Part shown: piece after piece, positions 23,814 to 31,550 of the stretch
Position numbering within the stretch: the first letter of the stretch is position 1
How the letters are laid out: every line of letters begins with the position of its first letter
Assembly: GCA_014879845.1 (NCBI GenBank)
Contig: JACSRI010000165.1
Coordinates: 1-40,724 of the forward strand
Length of the DNA stretch: 40,724 bases
Reading direction: 5' to 3'
Source: Opitutaceae bacterium
GTDB taxonomy: Bacteria > Verrucomicrobiota > Verrucomicrobiia > Opitutales > Opitutaceae
Position numbers and translations under genes: made by a program
Notes under the pieces: generated by a model
Told to the model about the DNA's origin: nothing
Databases searched by the model: none
The model's input: the letters and a program-made list of their open reading frames with translations, nothing else

Positions 23814-25756
23814 CGGCGCAGGTCGAGCTGGAACTCGAGGCGCACGGAGCCCTGCACCATGCGCAGCACGTCGAACACGTTCGAGAGCTGGGACCGCTCG
23901 AGCTTGCTCAGCGTGGCGATATCGATGAACCGGCCGGTGTCGCCGCGGCGCAGGCCGTTGAGCGTGCGCAGCCGCAGGAGCAGGTCGTAGCCGTCGCGCG
24001 CTAGCGCGGCCATCTCCCCGGAGCGTGGCTGCGTGCGGCGGATGTCCTCCCAGCGGCCGCCGGTGGAGTAGCGGCGGGTCAGGCCGTGCTTGAGCGCGAG
24101 CACGCGCGCGGCGTCGCGCAGCGGGGAGAGGGCGCGGTTCTTGATGTCGAAGCCGCTCTCGCGGCCGCCGCGGTTCTCCACCACGAACTTGCCCCAGAAG
24201 TTGAGCGGCGGCGGCGTGTCGACCACGAGTTCGGCGAGGCGTCGCAGGAGCGGCTCATTGCCCGCCACGCCGGCGAGCATCTCGGTGCGGAAGTCCTCGC
24301 AGAGCGCGCGGTCGCCCGCGACGAAGCGCAGGTCGAAGAGGATGGCCGCGCGCAGCAGGCGATCGCCGTCGCGGCCGTCCTCGAGCGCCTTGAGCTCCGC
24401 CCGCCATTCCGTGCCCGTGCGCACCCAGCGGGGATTTGACGCCATCACGCCGCCCTGGCAGCGGGCGAAGCCGCACGCGACCATCATCTCGACCACGGCC
24501 GCGCCGAGCTGGACGAGCGCGGCGCGGTGCTTCTCATCCTGCTCGGCCGAGCCGGAGGGCGCGAAGATCATGGCGTTGTCCATGTCGGTGCGCAGGATCT
24601 GCTCGCGGCGGCCGTCGCTGCCGACCGAGAGCCAGGCCCACGGTATCGGCGGGATGACGACACCCTCGCTGCCGAGCTTGTCGGTGGCGAGGGTGATGAG
24701 CCGGCCCACGAGCTCGTCGTAGAGCTCGGCGCAGATCTGGCCGAGGAAGATGGCGGAGACACCGGCCTCGAGGTAGCTGCGCGCGATCGTCTCGATCTCG
24801 TCGCAGAGCTCGCGGAACCGCGGGGTCGAGTCGGCCTGTCGGATCTGGCGCAGAAGGCCGGCGGGATGGTGGCCGCTCTGCGTGAGCAGGTCCTTCTCCG
24901 AGCACACGTCGAGCGCGCGTGTCGCGGCCGTGCCGTCCTCGGTCACGCAGACCTGCCCGATGCGCGCGCGCAGCATGAGCAGGAGCGCCGCGGTCGTGCT
25001 CGAGCCGGCGGAGACGGTCACGACCGGCCGGCTCATGATGCAGCTCACCGGCTCCTCCTTGGCCAGGCCGCCGACGATGACCTGCTTGACCAGGTTGCTG
25101 TTGGTCACGATGCCGAGCGGGCGCTGCTGCTCGTCGACCACGAGGATCGACGGCACGCGCATGCCGGCCATGAGGGCGGCGGCGCGGCGGATCGGCTCAT
25201 CCGGGCCGCAGGTGAGCAGGCGCGCCGTATCGCGCGGGCGGATGCGCTGGGCGCCGTCGAGGTGGGCCTGGAGCATGCTGCGGGAGCGCTCGCTCTCGAA
25301 CCCCGCGGGCAGGGCGACGGCCCCGCCCACGCGCGTGGCCCAGAAGAGGTGGCGGCGGGCGTAGTGGCGCGCCGTGTCGTTGGCGTCGAGCAGCGCCTTC
25401 ACCGGCATCCAGGCGAAGCAATAGAAGAGGCTGTCCTCGACCACGCGGGCCGAGACGCGGAACGGCTGGTCCTCGATCAGGGCCGTGAGGCCGAGCAGGT
25501 CACCGACGTCGCGCACGTCGACGAGGTCGGTCGCCCCGTCGTGCTCCCAGAAATACTCCACGCGACCGCGCGCAAGGAAGTAGAGCTGGTCGCCCGGCCG
25601 GTCACCCTGTTTCCATACATGGTCGCCGGCGACGAGCACGCGTACGGTGGCGTCGATCGCGAGGTGGCGCACGTCGGCCTCGGGCAGCATCGAGAAAGGC
25701 GGGAAGCGCCGCAGCATTTCGGCGATGCGGTCGGGGATGACGTTGCGAGGTTCCAT
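23810..25756 (-). CDS. cNMP-binding, CBS and DUF294 nucleotidyltransferase-like protein
   Basis: A 648-residue protein with four parts. Residues about 15-135 are a cyclic-nucleotide-binding beta barrel (GDHVWKQGDRPGDQLYFLARG). Residues about 175-295 are two CBS repeats (PSILVVDEQQRPLGIVTNSNL; IGQVCVTEDG). Residues about 320-480 are a DUF294 nucleotidyltransferase-like domain with GSDGRREQ and TDMDNAMIF, giving the G-S-D-G-R-x(8)-D-x-D pattern. Residues about 510-640 are the DUF294 C-terminal domain. The architecture suggests a nucleotidyl-transfer or binding activity gated by cyclic and adenine nucleotides in the cytoplasm. GlnD-like signalling is an analogy only. The following exonuclease gene overlaps it by four bases. 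Confidence 0.9.
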   Translation of the reverse strand: MEPRNVIPDRIAEMLRRFPPFSMLPEADVRHLAIDATVRVLVAGDHVWKQGDRPGDQLYFLARGRVEYFWEHDGATDLVDVRDVGDLLGLTALIEDQPFRVSARVVEDSLFYCFAWMPVKALLDANDTARHYARRHLFWATRVGGAVALPAGFESERSRSMLQAHLDGAQRIRPRDTARLLTCGPDEPIRRAAALMAGMRVPSILVVDEQQRPLGIVTNSNLVKQVIVGGLAKEEPVSCIMSRPVVTVSAGSSTTAALLLMLRARIGQVCVTEDGTAATRALDVCSEKDLLTQSGHHPAGLLRQIRQADSTPRFRELCDEIETIARSYLEAGVSAIFLGQICAELYDELVGRLITLATDKLGSEGVVIPPIPWAWLSVGSDGRREQILRTDMDNAMIFAPSGSAEQDEKHRAALVQLGAAVVEMMVACGFARCQGGVMASNPRWVRTGTEWRAELKALEDGRDGDRLLRAAILFDLRFVAGDRALCEDFRTEMLAGVAGNEPLLRRLAELVVDTPPPLNFWGKFVVENRGGRESGFDIKNRALSPLRDAARVLALKHGLTRRYSTGGRWEDIRRTQPRSGEMAALARDGYDLLLRLRTLNGLRRGDTGRFIDIATLSKLERSQLSNVFDVLRMVQGSVRLEFQLDLRR

Positions 25757-25762
25757 GCGTGT

Positions 25763-25800
25763 GAAGTCAGAGGACAGAGGTCAGCGGACAGAGGACGGTC
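25763..25800. repeat. Purine-rich GGACAGAGG repeat tract
   Basis: The tract holds GTCAGAGGACAGAGG followed by GTCAGCGGACAGAGGACGG, two near-direct repeats just upstream of the DUF294 gene start. I recall the translated form, EDRGQRTED, from spurious frames in many genomes, so it is a known type of dispersed low-complexity repeat. A related tract (GACAGATGGTAGAGGTCGGAGGTC) lies at about 25992-26015. Together with the palindromic element and the terminator it accounts for most of the 329-base gap before the EF-G-like gene. I see no gene in this gap. Confidence 0.6.
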
Positions 25801-25818
25801 TGGAAAAGGCGGTCGGAG

Positions 25819-25972
25819 GTAACACAGAGGTCACCGAGACTCCAGCGGAGCTTCACAGCGTGGTGTTTCGGAAAAGGGCATGCCCCGCATGTCCATTCGC
25901 CTCGTGGGTGTGAGAAAAGACCCAAGGGATGTGTGCATATCTCCGTGAACTCGGTGCCCTCTGTGGTTCAAC
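25819..25972. repeat. Second palindromic repeat element, related to 13361-13540
   Basis: The left arm (25819-25850) contains AACACAGAGGTCACCGAG. The right arm (25941-25972) contains CTCGGTGCCCTCTGTGGTT, its reverse complement with two changes. The arms extend further with gaps (GCGGAG against CTCCGT). The arm core ACCACAGAGG-x-CAC-x-GAG matches the element at 13361. The interior (25851-25940) is unrelated to that element's interior. There is no open frame with coding character. It looks like a dispersed intergenic repeat. Confidence 0.75.
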
Positions 25973-26023
25973 CGCTTTGTTTGGGGGTAGGGGACAGATG
26001 GTAGAGGTCGGAGGTCCGAGAAC

Positions 26024-26063
26024 AAAAATCGGAGGACCGAGGTCGAGCCTCCGTCCTCCGATT
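26024..26063 (-). terminator. Intrinsic terminator of the EF-G-like gene
   Basis: Read on the minus strand, a hairpin with 10-bp arms (AATCGGAGGA at 26054-26063 reversed, and TCCTCCGATT at 26027-26036 reversed) encloses a 17-base loop with its own GAGG/CCTC pairing. It is followed by TTTTTG. It lies 22 bases past the stop codon of the EF-G-like gene. Stem plus T run makes a good rho-independent terminator. Confidence 0.8.
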
Positions 26064-26085
26064 GCGGAAACCGTCTGCTCCGGCC

Positions 26086-28185
26086 TCAGCCGTGGTTGTT
26101 GCCGTGGGCCGCCTCGCGGCGGGCCTTGGCCTCGGCCACGATCTTGGCCTCGAGTTCGGCCGGCATCTGCTCGTAGTGGTCGAGTTCCTCCGTGTGCACG
26201 CCGCGGCCGCCGGTGATCGAGCGCACGATCGTGCTGTAGCGGTAGAGCTCCTTCTGCGGCACGAGCGCCTTCACCACCTGGAAGCGGCCGGCGGATTCGA
26301 CGCCAAGGATGCGGCCACGCCGCGAGGAGATGTCGCCCATGATGTCGCCCAGGTTTGTGTCCGGCAGCGTGACCGAGATCTGGTAGATCGGCTCGAGCAG
26401 GCACGGCCTGGCGGCGGCGAAGGCCTCCTTGAAGGCGAAGTAACCGGCGATCTGGAAGGCGATGTCCTTCGAGTCCACCGGGTGCATCTTGCCGTCGTAG
26501 AAGTCGACCTTCACGTCGACCACGTGGTAGCCGGCGAGCACGCCCTCGGTGCAGACCGTGCGCACGCCCTTCTCGACCGAAGGGACGAAGACGCGGTCGA
26601 CGTTGGTGCCGACGAGCGACTGCTTGAACTCGACCCCGGAGTCACGCGGGCCCGGCTCGATGCGCATCCACACCTCGGCGAACTGCCCGGAGCCGCCGGT
26701 CTGTTTCTTGTGGCGGTACTTCGAATCGGCCTTGCCACGGATCGTCTCGCGGTAGGGGACCTTCGGCTCCTCGAGGTCGACCTCCACGCCGAAGCGGCGC
26801 TTGAGGCGCTCGATGATGATCTGCAGGTGCATCTCGCCCTGGCCGGAGATGATGGTCTGGTGGATCTCGCCGTCCACGCGCCAGAGAAATGTCGGGTCCT
26901 CCTCGTGCAGCGTGTTCAGGCCGACCGCGAGTTTCTCGTCGTCGGCCTTGTTGCGGAGCTTGAGCGCGCCGTGGATGTTCGGCTTCGGATACTCGACGCG
27001 CGGCAGCGCAACGGCGGCCTTGGGGCTGCAGAGCGTGTCGCCGGTGTGTGTGTCGCGCAGCTTCACCACGGCGCCGATGTCGCCGGCGTGCAGCTGCGGC
27101 ACGGTCGCGCGGTCGCGGCCGCGCAGGATGTAGATCTGGCCGATGCGCTCGTGGAACTTGCGCGACGCGTTGAAGAGCTCGCCCGCGCTCTTGACCGTGC
27201 CGGAGTAGACACGGAAGAAGGACAACTCCCCCATGCCCGGCTCGTTCATCGTCTTGAAGACGTAGCAAACGGGGTCGGGTCCGTTGAGGGCGACGTCGAT
27301 CTCCTGGCCGGCGACGTTGTTCGCGCGGACCATGAGGCGGTCCTCGGGCGACGAGCCGTACTTGGCGATGAAGTCCATCAGGCGCGCCACGCCGACATTG
27401 GTCTCGGCCGAGGTGGCGAAGAGCGGGATGAACACCTGCTCCTGGATGGCGTGGTGGATCCCGCTGCGCATCTCCTCCTCGGAGAGCCCGTCCTGCGCGA
27501 AGAACTTCTCCATCAGTGCCGGATCGGACTCGGCCACGAACTCGATGAGCTCGCGGTGGAGCTGCTTCACGCGCTCGGCGAGCGCGCCGGTGGCGGGCGA
27601 TTCGGTGTATTTGCCGGAGCCATCCGTCTTGTAGGTGACGACCTCGCTGCGCAGCACGTCGAGCACCTGGTTGAAGCCGGGGCCGGCGTTGACCGGGATG
27701 CTGAGCGGGAAGACGTTCTTGCCAAAATGGTCGCGGACCTGGGCGAGCGTGTCGTCGAAGTGGGTGTTCTCCTTATCGAGCGCGTTCACCACGATCATCT
27801 TGGGCAGATGGTAGTGCGTGGCGTAGTCCCAGACCTTGTCGGTGCCGACATTGACCCCGTGCCCGGCGTGCACGACCACGAGGGCGAAGTCGCCCACGCG
27901 CAGCGCGCCGAGGCCCTCGCTGATGAAGTCCTGGTAGCCGGGGGTGTCGATGATGTTGAACTTCTTCTCCAGCCACTCCGTGTAGATGAGCGAGGCCTGG
28001 ACGGATATCTTGTGGTCCTTCTCGCTCGTGTGGTAGTCCGACACTGTCGTGCCCGCGGCGATACTGCCGAGGCGACCGATCACGCCGCTGCACGCAAGCA
28101 TCGACTCGGCCAGCATCGTCTTTCCAGACGAGGCATGGCCGACGATGGCGAAGTTCCTGATCTCTGAGGATGCGTAGTCCTTCAT
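26086..28185 (-). CDS. Elongation factor G-like GTPase (EF-G2 type) with altered active site
   Basis: A 699-residue protein with the five-domain EF-G layout. G1 is GHASSGKT (16-23). G3 is DTPGYQDF (80-87), where Tyr84 replaces the histidine that canonical EF-G uses for GTP hydrolysis. G4 is NALD (134-137), lacking the lysine of NKxD. Domain II, the domain III segment QGEMHLQIIIERLKRRFGV, and domains IV-V are present (GRGVHTEELDHYEQMP near the end, with a short charged tail). Length fits EF-G-like paralogues rather than the main translocase. It is likely a ribosome-associated or specialised translation factor whose nucleotide cycle differs. ATG 28185 is chosen because residues before it are repeat DNA. 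Confidence 0.9.
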   Translation of the reverse strand: MKDYASSEIRNFAIVGHASSGKTMLAESMLACSGVIGRLGSIAAGTTVSDYHTSEKDHKISVQASLIYTEWLEKKFNIIDTPGYQDFISEGLGALRVGDFALVVVHAGHGVNVGTDKVWDYATHYHLPKMIVVNALDKENTHFDDTLAQVRDHFGKNVFPLSIPVNAGPGFNQVLDVLRSEVVTYKTDGSGKYTESPATGALAERVKQLHRELIEFVAESDPALMEKFFAQDGLSEEEMRSGIHHAIQEQVFIPLFATSAETNVGVARLMDFIAKYGSSPEDRLMVRANNVAGQEIDVALNGPDPVCYVFKTMNEPGMGELSFFRVYSGTVKSAGELFNASRKFHERIGQIYILRGRDRATVPQLHAGDIGAVVKLRDTHTGDTLCSPKAAVALPRVEYPKPNIHGALKLRNKADDEKLAVGLNTLHEEDPTFLWRVDGEIHQTIISGQGEMHLQIIIERLKRRFGVEVDLEEPKVPYRETIRGKADSKYRHKKQTGGSGQFAEVWMRIEPGPRDSGVEFKQSLVGTNVDRVFVPSVEKGVRTVCTEGVLAGYHVVDVKVDFYDGKMHPVDSKDIAFQIAGYFAFKEAFAAARPCLLEPIYQISVTLPDTNLGDIMGDISSRRGRILGVESAGRFQVVKALVPQKELYRYSTIVRSITGGRGVHTEELDHYEQMPAELEAKIVAEAKARREAAHGNNHG

Positions 28186-28240
28186 GGGGCAAACGAGGTT
28201 TGAAGCGCCGCCACCGCACCGTGCGGGGCGCACGCGGGGT

Positions 28241-28296
28241 TGTGGCGTGTTTTCCAACCGTCGCGACGGGCCACGTCGGTTGGAAAACACGCCGTA
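28241..28296. repeat. 17-bp perfect inverted repeat in the leader of the EF-G-like gene
   Basis: GGCGTGTTTTCCAACCG (28244-28260) and CGGTTGGAAAACACGCC (28277-28293) are exact reverse complements around a 16-base spacer. It lies 59-108 bases upstream of the EF-G-like ATG, within a 340-base gene-free stretch (28186-28525). The same stretch holds two small hairpins, CCGCA-CCG-TGCGG near 28215 and GGGTGC-CAA-GCACCC near 28331. The AT-rich arms stand out from the GC-rich surroundings. It could be a leader RNA structure, an operator, or a dispersed REP-like repeat. I see no gene here. Confidence 0.8.
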
Positions 28297-28479
28297 GTCT
28301 CCTCGTCGTCGCGTGGGGGCATCGACGACCGGGGTGCCAAGCACCCATCCGGAGCAACAATCCACCCTGGCGCAGACAGCGCGCCCAGGGCTCGGATTTC
28401 CGGCAGGGTCATGCCGCGGAGCCTACGTGCCATGCGCGCGCGAACAATCCCAGAATGCGCGCGCGGACGGACTCGTGTG

Positions 28480-28515
28480 ACAAACATTCCGCATCGCTTG
28501 GCTTCACGATGCGGA
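28480..28515 (-). terminator. Probable terminator of the hemolysin III gene
   Basis: TCCGCATCG (28488-28496) and CGATGCGGA (28507-28515) form a 9-bp stem with a 10-base loop, 11 bases past the stop of the minus-strand gene. On that strand the hairpin is followed by ATGTTTGTC, a modestly T-rich tract. A likely but imperfect intrinsic terminator. Confidence 0.6.
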
Positions 28516-28525
28516 GCGCGAAAAC

Positions 28526-29185
28526 TCACCGCAAAGGCAGCACGTGCGAAAGAAAGAGCAGGAAATGACACACGCTGCCCCCGAGCACGAAGAGGTGCCA
28601 GATGGCGTGCGAGTAGGGCAGGCGTTTCCACACGTAGAAGATCACGCCGGCCGTGTAGGTCGCTCCGCCCGCGACGAGCCACGCGATGCCGCCGGCGGAG
28701 AGGCTGACCCAGATCTGCTTGAAGATGAGCACGGCCACCCAGCCGAGCGCGAGGTAGAGCGCGAGCGAAAGCCGGCGCCAGCGCCGGCCCGCGACGAACT
28801 CGAGCGCGCAACCGATCAGCGCCACTCCCCACACGATGCCGAAGAACGTCCAGCCCATCGCACTGCGCAGGGTCACGAGGAGCAGCGGTGTGTACGAACC
28901 GGCGATGAGGAGATAGATCGCGGCGTGATCGAGGCGCTGGAGCACGCGCTTGGCCGCGGGCACGGGGATGCTGTGGTAGAGCGTGCTCGCGAGGTAGAGT
29001 GCGATGAGGGTCGCACCGTAGATCGAGAAGGCGACGACGCGCCACGGGTCGCCGGTGCCGGCGGACAAAACCACGAGGATGACGAGCGCCACGACGCCGA
29101 GGCCGACGCCGAGACCGTGGGTGACGGCGTTGGCGATCTCCTCGCCGGGCGGGTAGGGTCGATGGGCGTCAGCGTCGCGGGACAT
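28526..29185 (-). CDS. Hemolysin III/PAQR-family membrane protein
   Basis: A 219-residue polytopic protein of the hemolysin III (YqfA/TrhA, PAQR-like) family. About seven hydrophobic helices fill the chain after a short cytoplasmic N-terminus containing EEIANAVTHGLG. The family's metal-binding pattern is visible: STLYHS, then LDHAAIYLLIAGSYTP, and HAIWHLFVLGGSVCH near the C-terminus, supplying the conserved histidines and Asp. Members sit in the inner membrane. Proposed roles include membrane-energy or lipid homeostasis, and a real haemolytic role is doubtful. ATG 29185 fits the family N-terminus. The gene is divergent from the sigma-factor-like gene. Confidence 0.93.
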   Translation of the reverse strand: MSRDADAHRPYPPGEEIANAVTHGLGVGLGVVALVILVVLSAGTGDPWRVVAFSIYGATLIALYLASTLYHSIPVPAAKRVLQRLDHAAIYLLIAGSYTPLLLVTLRSAMGWTFFGIVWGVALIGCALEFVAGRRWRRLSLALYLALGWVAVLIFKQIWVSLSAGGIAWLVAGGATYTAGVIFYVWKRLPYSHAIWHLFVLGGSVCHFLLFLSHVLPLR

Positions 29186-29261
29186 GGCGGATCAGCCAAA
29201 GAGACCCGATGGACGGAGGCGAGTTGCATCCGTCGGGACCGGGCGGCCCGGAGCCGGAGAC

Positions 29262-29289
29262 TTGCCTCCCGGGGGCGGCCCGGTAGGGT
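29262..29289 (+). promoter_or_regulatory. Candidate promoter of the sigma-factor-like gene
   Basis: TTGCCT (29262-29267), a 16-base spacer, and TAGGGT (29284-29289) resemble sigma-70 boxes. Transcription would start near 29296, shortly before the gene. Based on sequence match only. Confidence 0.4.
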
Positions 29290-29321
29290 GCCCAGCCACT
29301 GCCACCATGACCGAGGAGTGC

Positions 29322-30434
29322 ATGCCCACCGTGTCGGAGGCCGCGTCCGCCCTCCATGCGTCCGCCGAGGAGCGCGTCGCGCGCGGGGTCGTGGTCGCCC
29401 ACCGCGCCCGGCTCGGCTGGCTCCTGCGCGTGCCGGAATGGTCGACACTCTTCGAGCAGGGTGTGGCCGCGCTCGGTCTGCCGGGCCGCCGGCAGGGCAT
29501 CGGCCGGGAAGCCGCGCTCGATGCGCTCGCCCTCGAGCACAAGTATCAACTCGTGCGCTGGGCGGTGGAGCATTTCCACCATCACCTCGGCCGCGCCGTG
29601 GCGCAGGGCATCTGCCGCGTGGTCGGGCTCGAGCGGTTTTCAGAGACCGAACTGGAGAGCACCCTCAGCTTGCGCCAGTGGGGACGGTTGCGCGAGGCCA
29701 TGCTCTTTCGACTCGCGCGCGAGCACGCGCGCTACAAGCACGCGCAGCAACTGCTCTTTGTGAACTACAGCCCGCTGGTCGAGGCGCTCGTCGCGCAGGT
29801 GGTCTACGCGGCGTCGCACCGCGCCGACTGCGCCCAGGAAGGGCGCGTCGCGCTGCTGCATGCGATCGACCGGGTCGACGCCGAGGGCGAATTCGCCGCC
29901 TATGCCGCGTGCTGGATACGTCGGGTGGTGCGGAATCATCTCGTGCGCCAGCGCCTGCCCGTGCACGCGCCGGTCAACCTCATCGTGCGCGCCACCGCGC
30001 TGCGCGCCGGCGGCGAGGCCCCTGGTCGCGACGACGGCCCGGAGGCCGCGGACACGCCCGGGGAGCGGTTGCGCGCTGTACTTCTCGAGATGTTACGCCA
30101 ACCCGCGGTGTCGCTCGACCGCGAGCCGGCCGAGGGCGAGACGCCCCTGGCCGACACGCTGGCCGATCTCGCGGCCGACTGCCCGGCGCGGGCCGCGGAT
30201 CGCGCGGACCTGCGGGGTCTCGTCGCGCGCGGCCTTGAGATATTGACCGACAAGCAGCGCGACGTGCTCGTGCAGCGATTCGGCCTGGACGGGGTCGCGC
30301 CGCGCACGCTCGCCGAGATCGCGCGTGGCGCCGGCATCTCGCACCAGCAGGTGAGCATGCGCGAGCGGCGTGCCTTGCAGCGGCTTGAAAGCGCCCTGGC
30401 CCCGGCCGTTGCCGAATACGATGGCGAGCGCTGA
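29322..30434 (+). CDS. Atypical sigma-70 family RNA polymerase sigma factor
   Basis: A 370-residue protein with recognisable but divergent sigma-70 parts. Region 2 lies around residues 140-210 (LLFVNYSPLVEALVAQVV, then GEFAAYAACWIRRVVRNHLV, equivalent to the core-binding and -10 recognition helices). Region 4 is around 300-355 (LTDKQRDVLVQRFGLDG, then LAEIARGAGISHQQVSMRERRALQRL), a helix-turn-helix for -35 recognition. The first 130 residues are not a typical region 1.1, and region 3 is poorly preserved or replaced by an acidic linker. It is too long for an ECF factor. ATG 29322 is preferred over 29307 because GAGGAG lies just before it, although only three bases away. NadD follows. Confidence 0.8.
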   Translation: MPTVSEAASALHASAEERVARGVVVAHRARLGWLLRVPEWSTLFEQGVAALGLPGRRQGIGREAALDALALEHKYQLVRWAVEHFHHHLGRAVAQGICRVVGLERFSETELESTLSLRQWGRLREAMLFRLAREHARYKHAQQLLFVNYSPLVEALVAQVVYAASHRADCAQEGRVALLHAIDRVDAEGEFAAYAACWIRRVVRNHLVRQRLPVHAPVNLIVRATALRAGGEAPGRDDGPEAADTPGERLRAVLLEMLRQPAVSLDREPAEGETPLADTLADLAADCPARAADRADLRGLVARGLEILTDKQRDVLVQRFGLDGVAPRTLAEIARGAGISHQQVSMRERRALQRLESALAPAVAEYDGER

Positions 30435-30464
30435 CAACCTCGACGCGATGACGGAGGCGAGTCC

Positions 30465-31061
30465 GTGAGCGCATCCGCGCCGCGCCGCATCGGCGTGATG
30501 GGCGGGAGTTTTGATCCCGTGCACCTCGGGCACATGATCGCCGCGCAGGATGCGCGCGAGGCCCTGGGCCTGGATCGCGTGATCTTCATGCCGGCGGCGC
30601 ACGCTCCGCTCAAGGACAGCGCCCCGCGCGTGAGTGATGCCGTGCGCCTCGAACTGCTTCGCGCCGCCACGGCAGGCGATCCGACCCTCGAGGTCTCGAC
30701 CCTGGAACTCGACCGCGGCGGCGTGAGCTACACCATCGACACGGCCCGCGCGCTGCGCCATGCGCATCCCGTGGACTCGATTTTCTGGATCATCGGCACC
30801 GACCAGGCCGCCCGGCTCGCGCACTGGCGCGAGATCGGCGCGCTGGCCGCGCTCGTCGAGTTCATCGTCCTGACACGACCGGGGTTTGCCTTGCCGGCTG
30901 GTGCGATGCCAGCGGGTGTCCAGGCCCACCCGGTCACGGCGCACGTCGTCGAGATCAGCTCCAGCGAGATCCGCACCCGGCTGGCCGCAGGTCGCCCGGT
31001 GCACTGGTTCCTGCCGGCCGCCGTCGCCGATATCATCGCCTCCCGCTCCCTTTATCGTTAA
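30465..31061 (+). CDS. nadD: Nicotinate-nucleotide adenylyltransferase
   Basis: NadD joins ATP and nicotinate mononucleotide to form deamido-NAD, the penultimate step of NAD synthesis in the cytoplasm. At 198 residues the length is normal. The nucleotidyltransferase signature GGSFDPVHLGH is at 13-23, the middle has FWIIGTDQAARLAHW, and the C-terminal ISSSEIRTRL motif is present. The GTG start at 30465 has GGAGG eight bases upstream. It is followed 22 bases later by rsfS, the usual nadD-rsfS order in many bacteria. Confidence 0.95.
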   Translation: MSASAPRRIGVMGGSFDPVHLGHMIAAQDAREALGLDRVIFMPAAHAPLKDSAPRVSDAVRLELLRAATAGDPTLEVSTLELDRGGVSYTIDTARALRHAHPVDSIFWIIGTDQAARLAHWREIGALAALVEFIVLTRPGFALPAGAMPAGVQAHPVTAHVVEISSSEIRTRLAAGRPVHWFLPAAVADIIASRSLYR

Positions 31062-31083
31062 GCCCGCACGCAACGCCCACCGC

Positions 31084-31518
31084 ATGGCCACCAAGCGCAA
31101 GACCACCCCCCAGGATACCGCCGCCCGGCAGCTGATGAAAACGCTCTGCCAGGCCCTCGACGACAAGAAGGCCGAGGACCTTGTCGTGCTCGACGTGAGC
31201 AAGCAGTCGTCGATCACCAACTACCTGGTCATCGCCACCGGCACGTCCGAGCCGCACCTGCGCGCCCTACGCGGCGAACTCCACCGCATCGTCAAGGAGA
31301 CGAAGACGCAGGTGCTCGGAGTCGATTCCGAGGACGGCAGCGGCTGGACCGTGGTCGACGCCTTCGACGTGATGGTCCACGTGCTCACGCCGGACAACCG
31401 GCGTCGTTATCGCCTGGAGACACTCTGGGGCGATGCCGAGCCCGTGAACTGGAAACGAATCGGCGCCACCCGGAAGAAGGCGGCGCCGAAGAAGAAGGCC
31501 GCGCCGGCCGCCGACTAG
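31084..31518 (+). CDS. rsfS: Ribosomal silencing factor RsfS
   Basis: RsfS binds ribosomal protein L14 and blocks joining of the 30S and 50S subunits when nutrients are short. Residues about 15-120 are the RsfS/Iojap domain: AEDLVVLDVS, SSITNYLVIATGTSEPHLRAL, SGWTVVDAFDVMVHVL, RRRYRLETLWGDA. The C-terminus has an added Lys/Ala-rich tail (KKAAPKKKAAPAAD) that could contact rRNA. ATG 31084 is chosen because it begins the conserved length. It is in an operon with nadD. Confidence 0.95.
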   Translation: MATKRKTTPQDTAARQLMKTLCQALDDKKAEDLVVLDVSKQSSITNYLVIATGTSEPHLRALRGELHRIVKETKTQVLGVDSEDGSGWTVVDAFDVMVHVLTPDNRRRYRLETLWGDAEPVNWKRIGATRKKAAPKKKAAPAAD

Positions 31519-31534
31519 GGCGCCGGTCGGCGCC
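31519..31534. terminator. Short GC hairpin between convergent genes
   Basis: GGCGCC-GGTC-GGCGCC begins right after the rsfS stop codon, in a 32-base gap before the end of the convergent DUF4412 gene. There is no T run, so it is only a possible terminator. Confidence 0.35.
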
Positions 31535-31550
31535 GCAGGGGCGGGACCCC

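Noticed and set aside
25647-25913. Plus-strand frame over the purine-rich repeat tract
   Set aside because: The translation is mostly repeat (EDRGQRTED) and antisense to the DUF294 gene start.
28170-28568. Plus- and minus-strand frames in the EF-G-like leader region
   Set aside because: They run through inverted repeats and have no domain content. The region is better read as non-coding.
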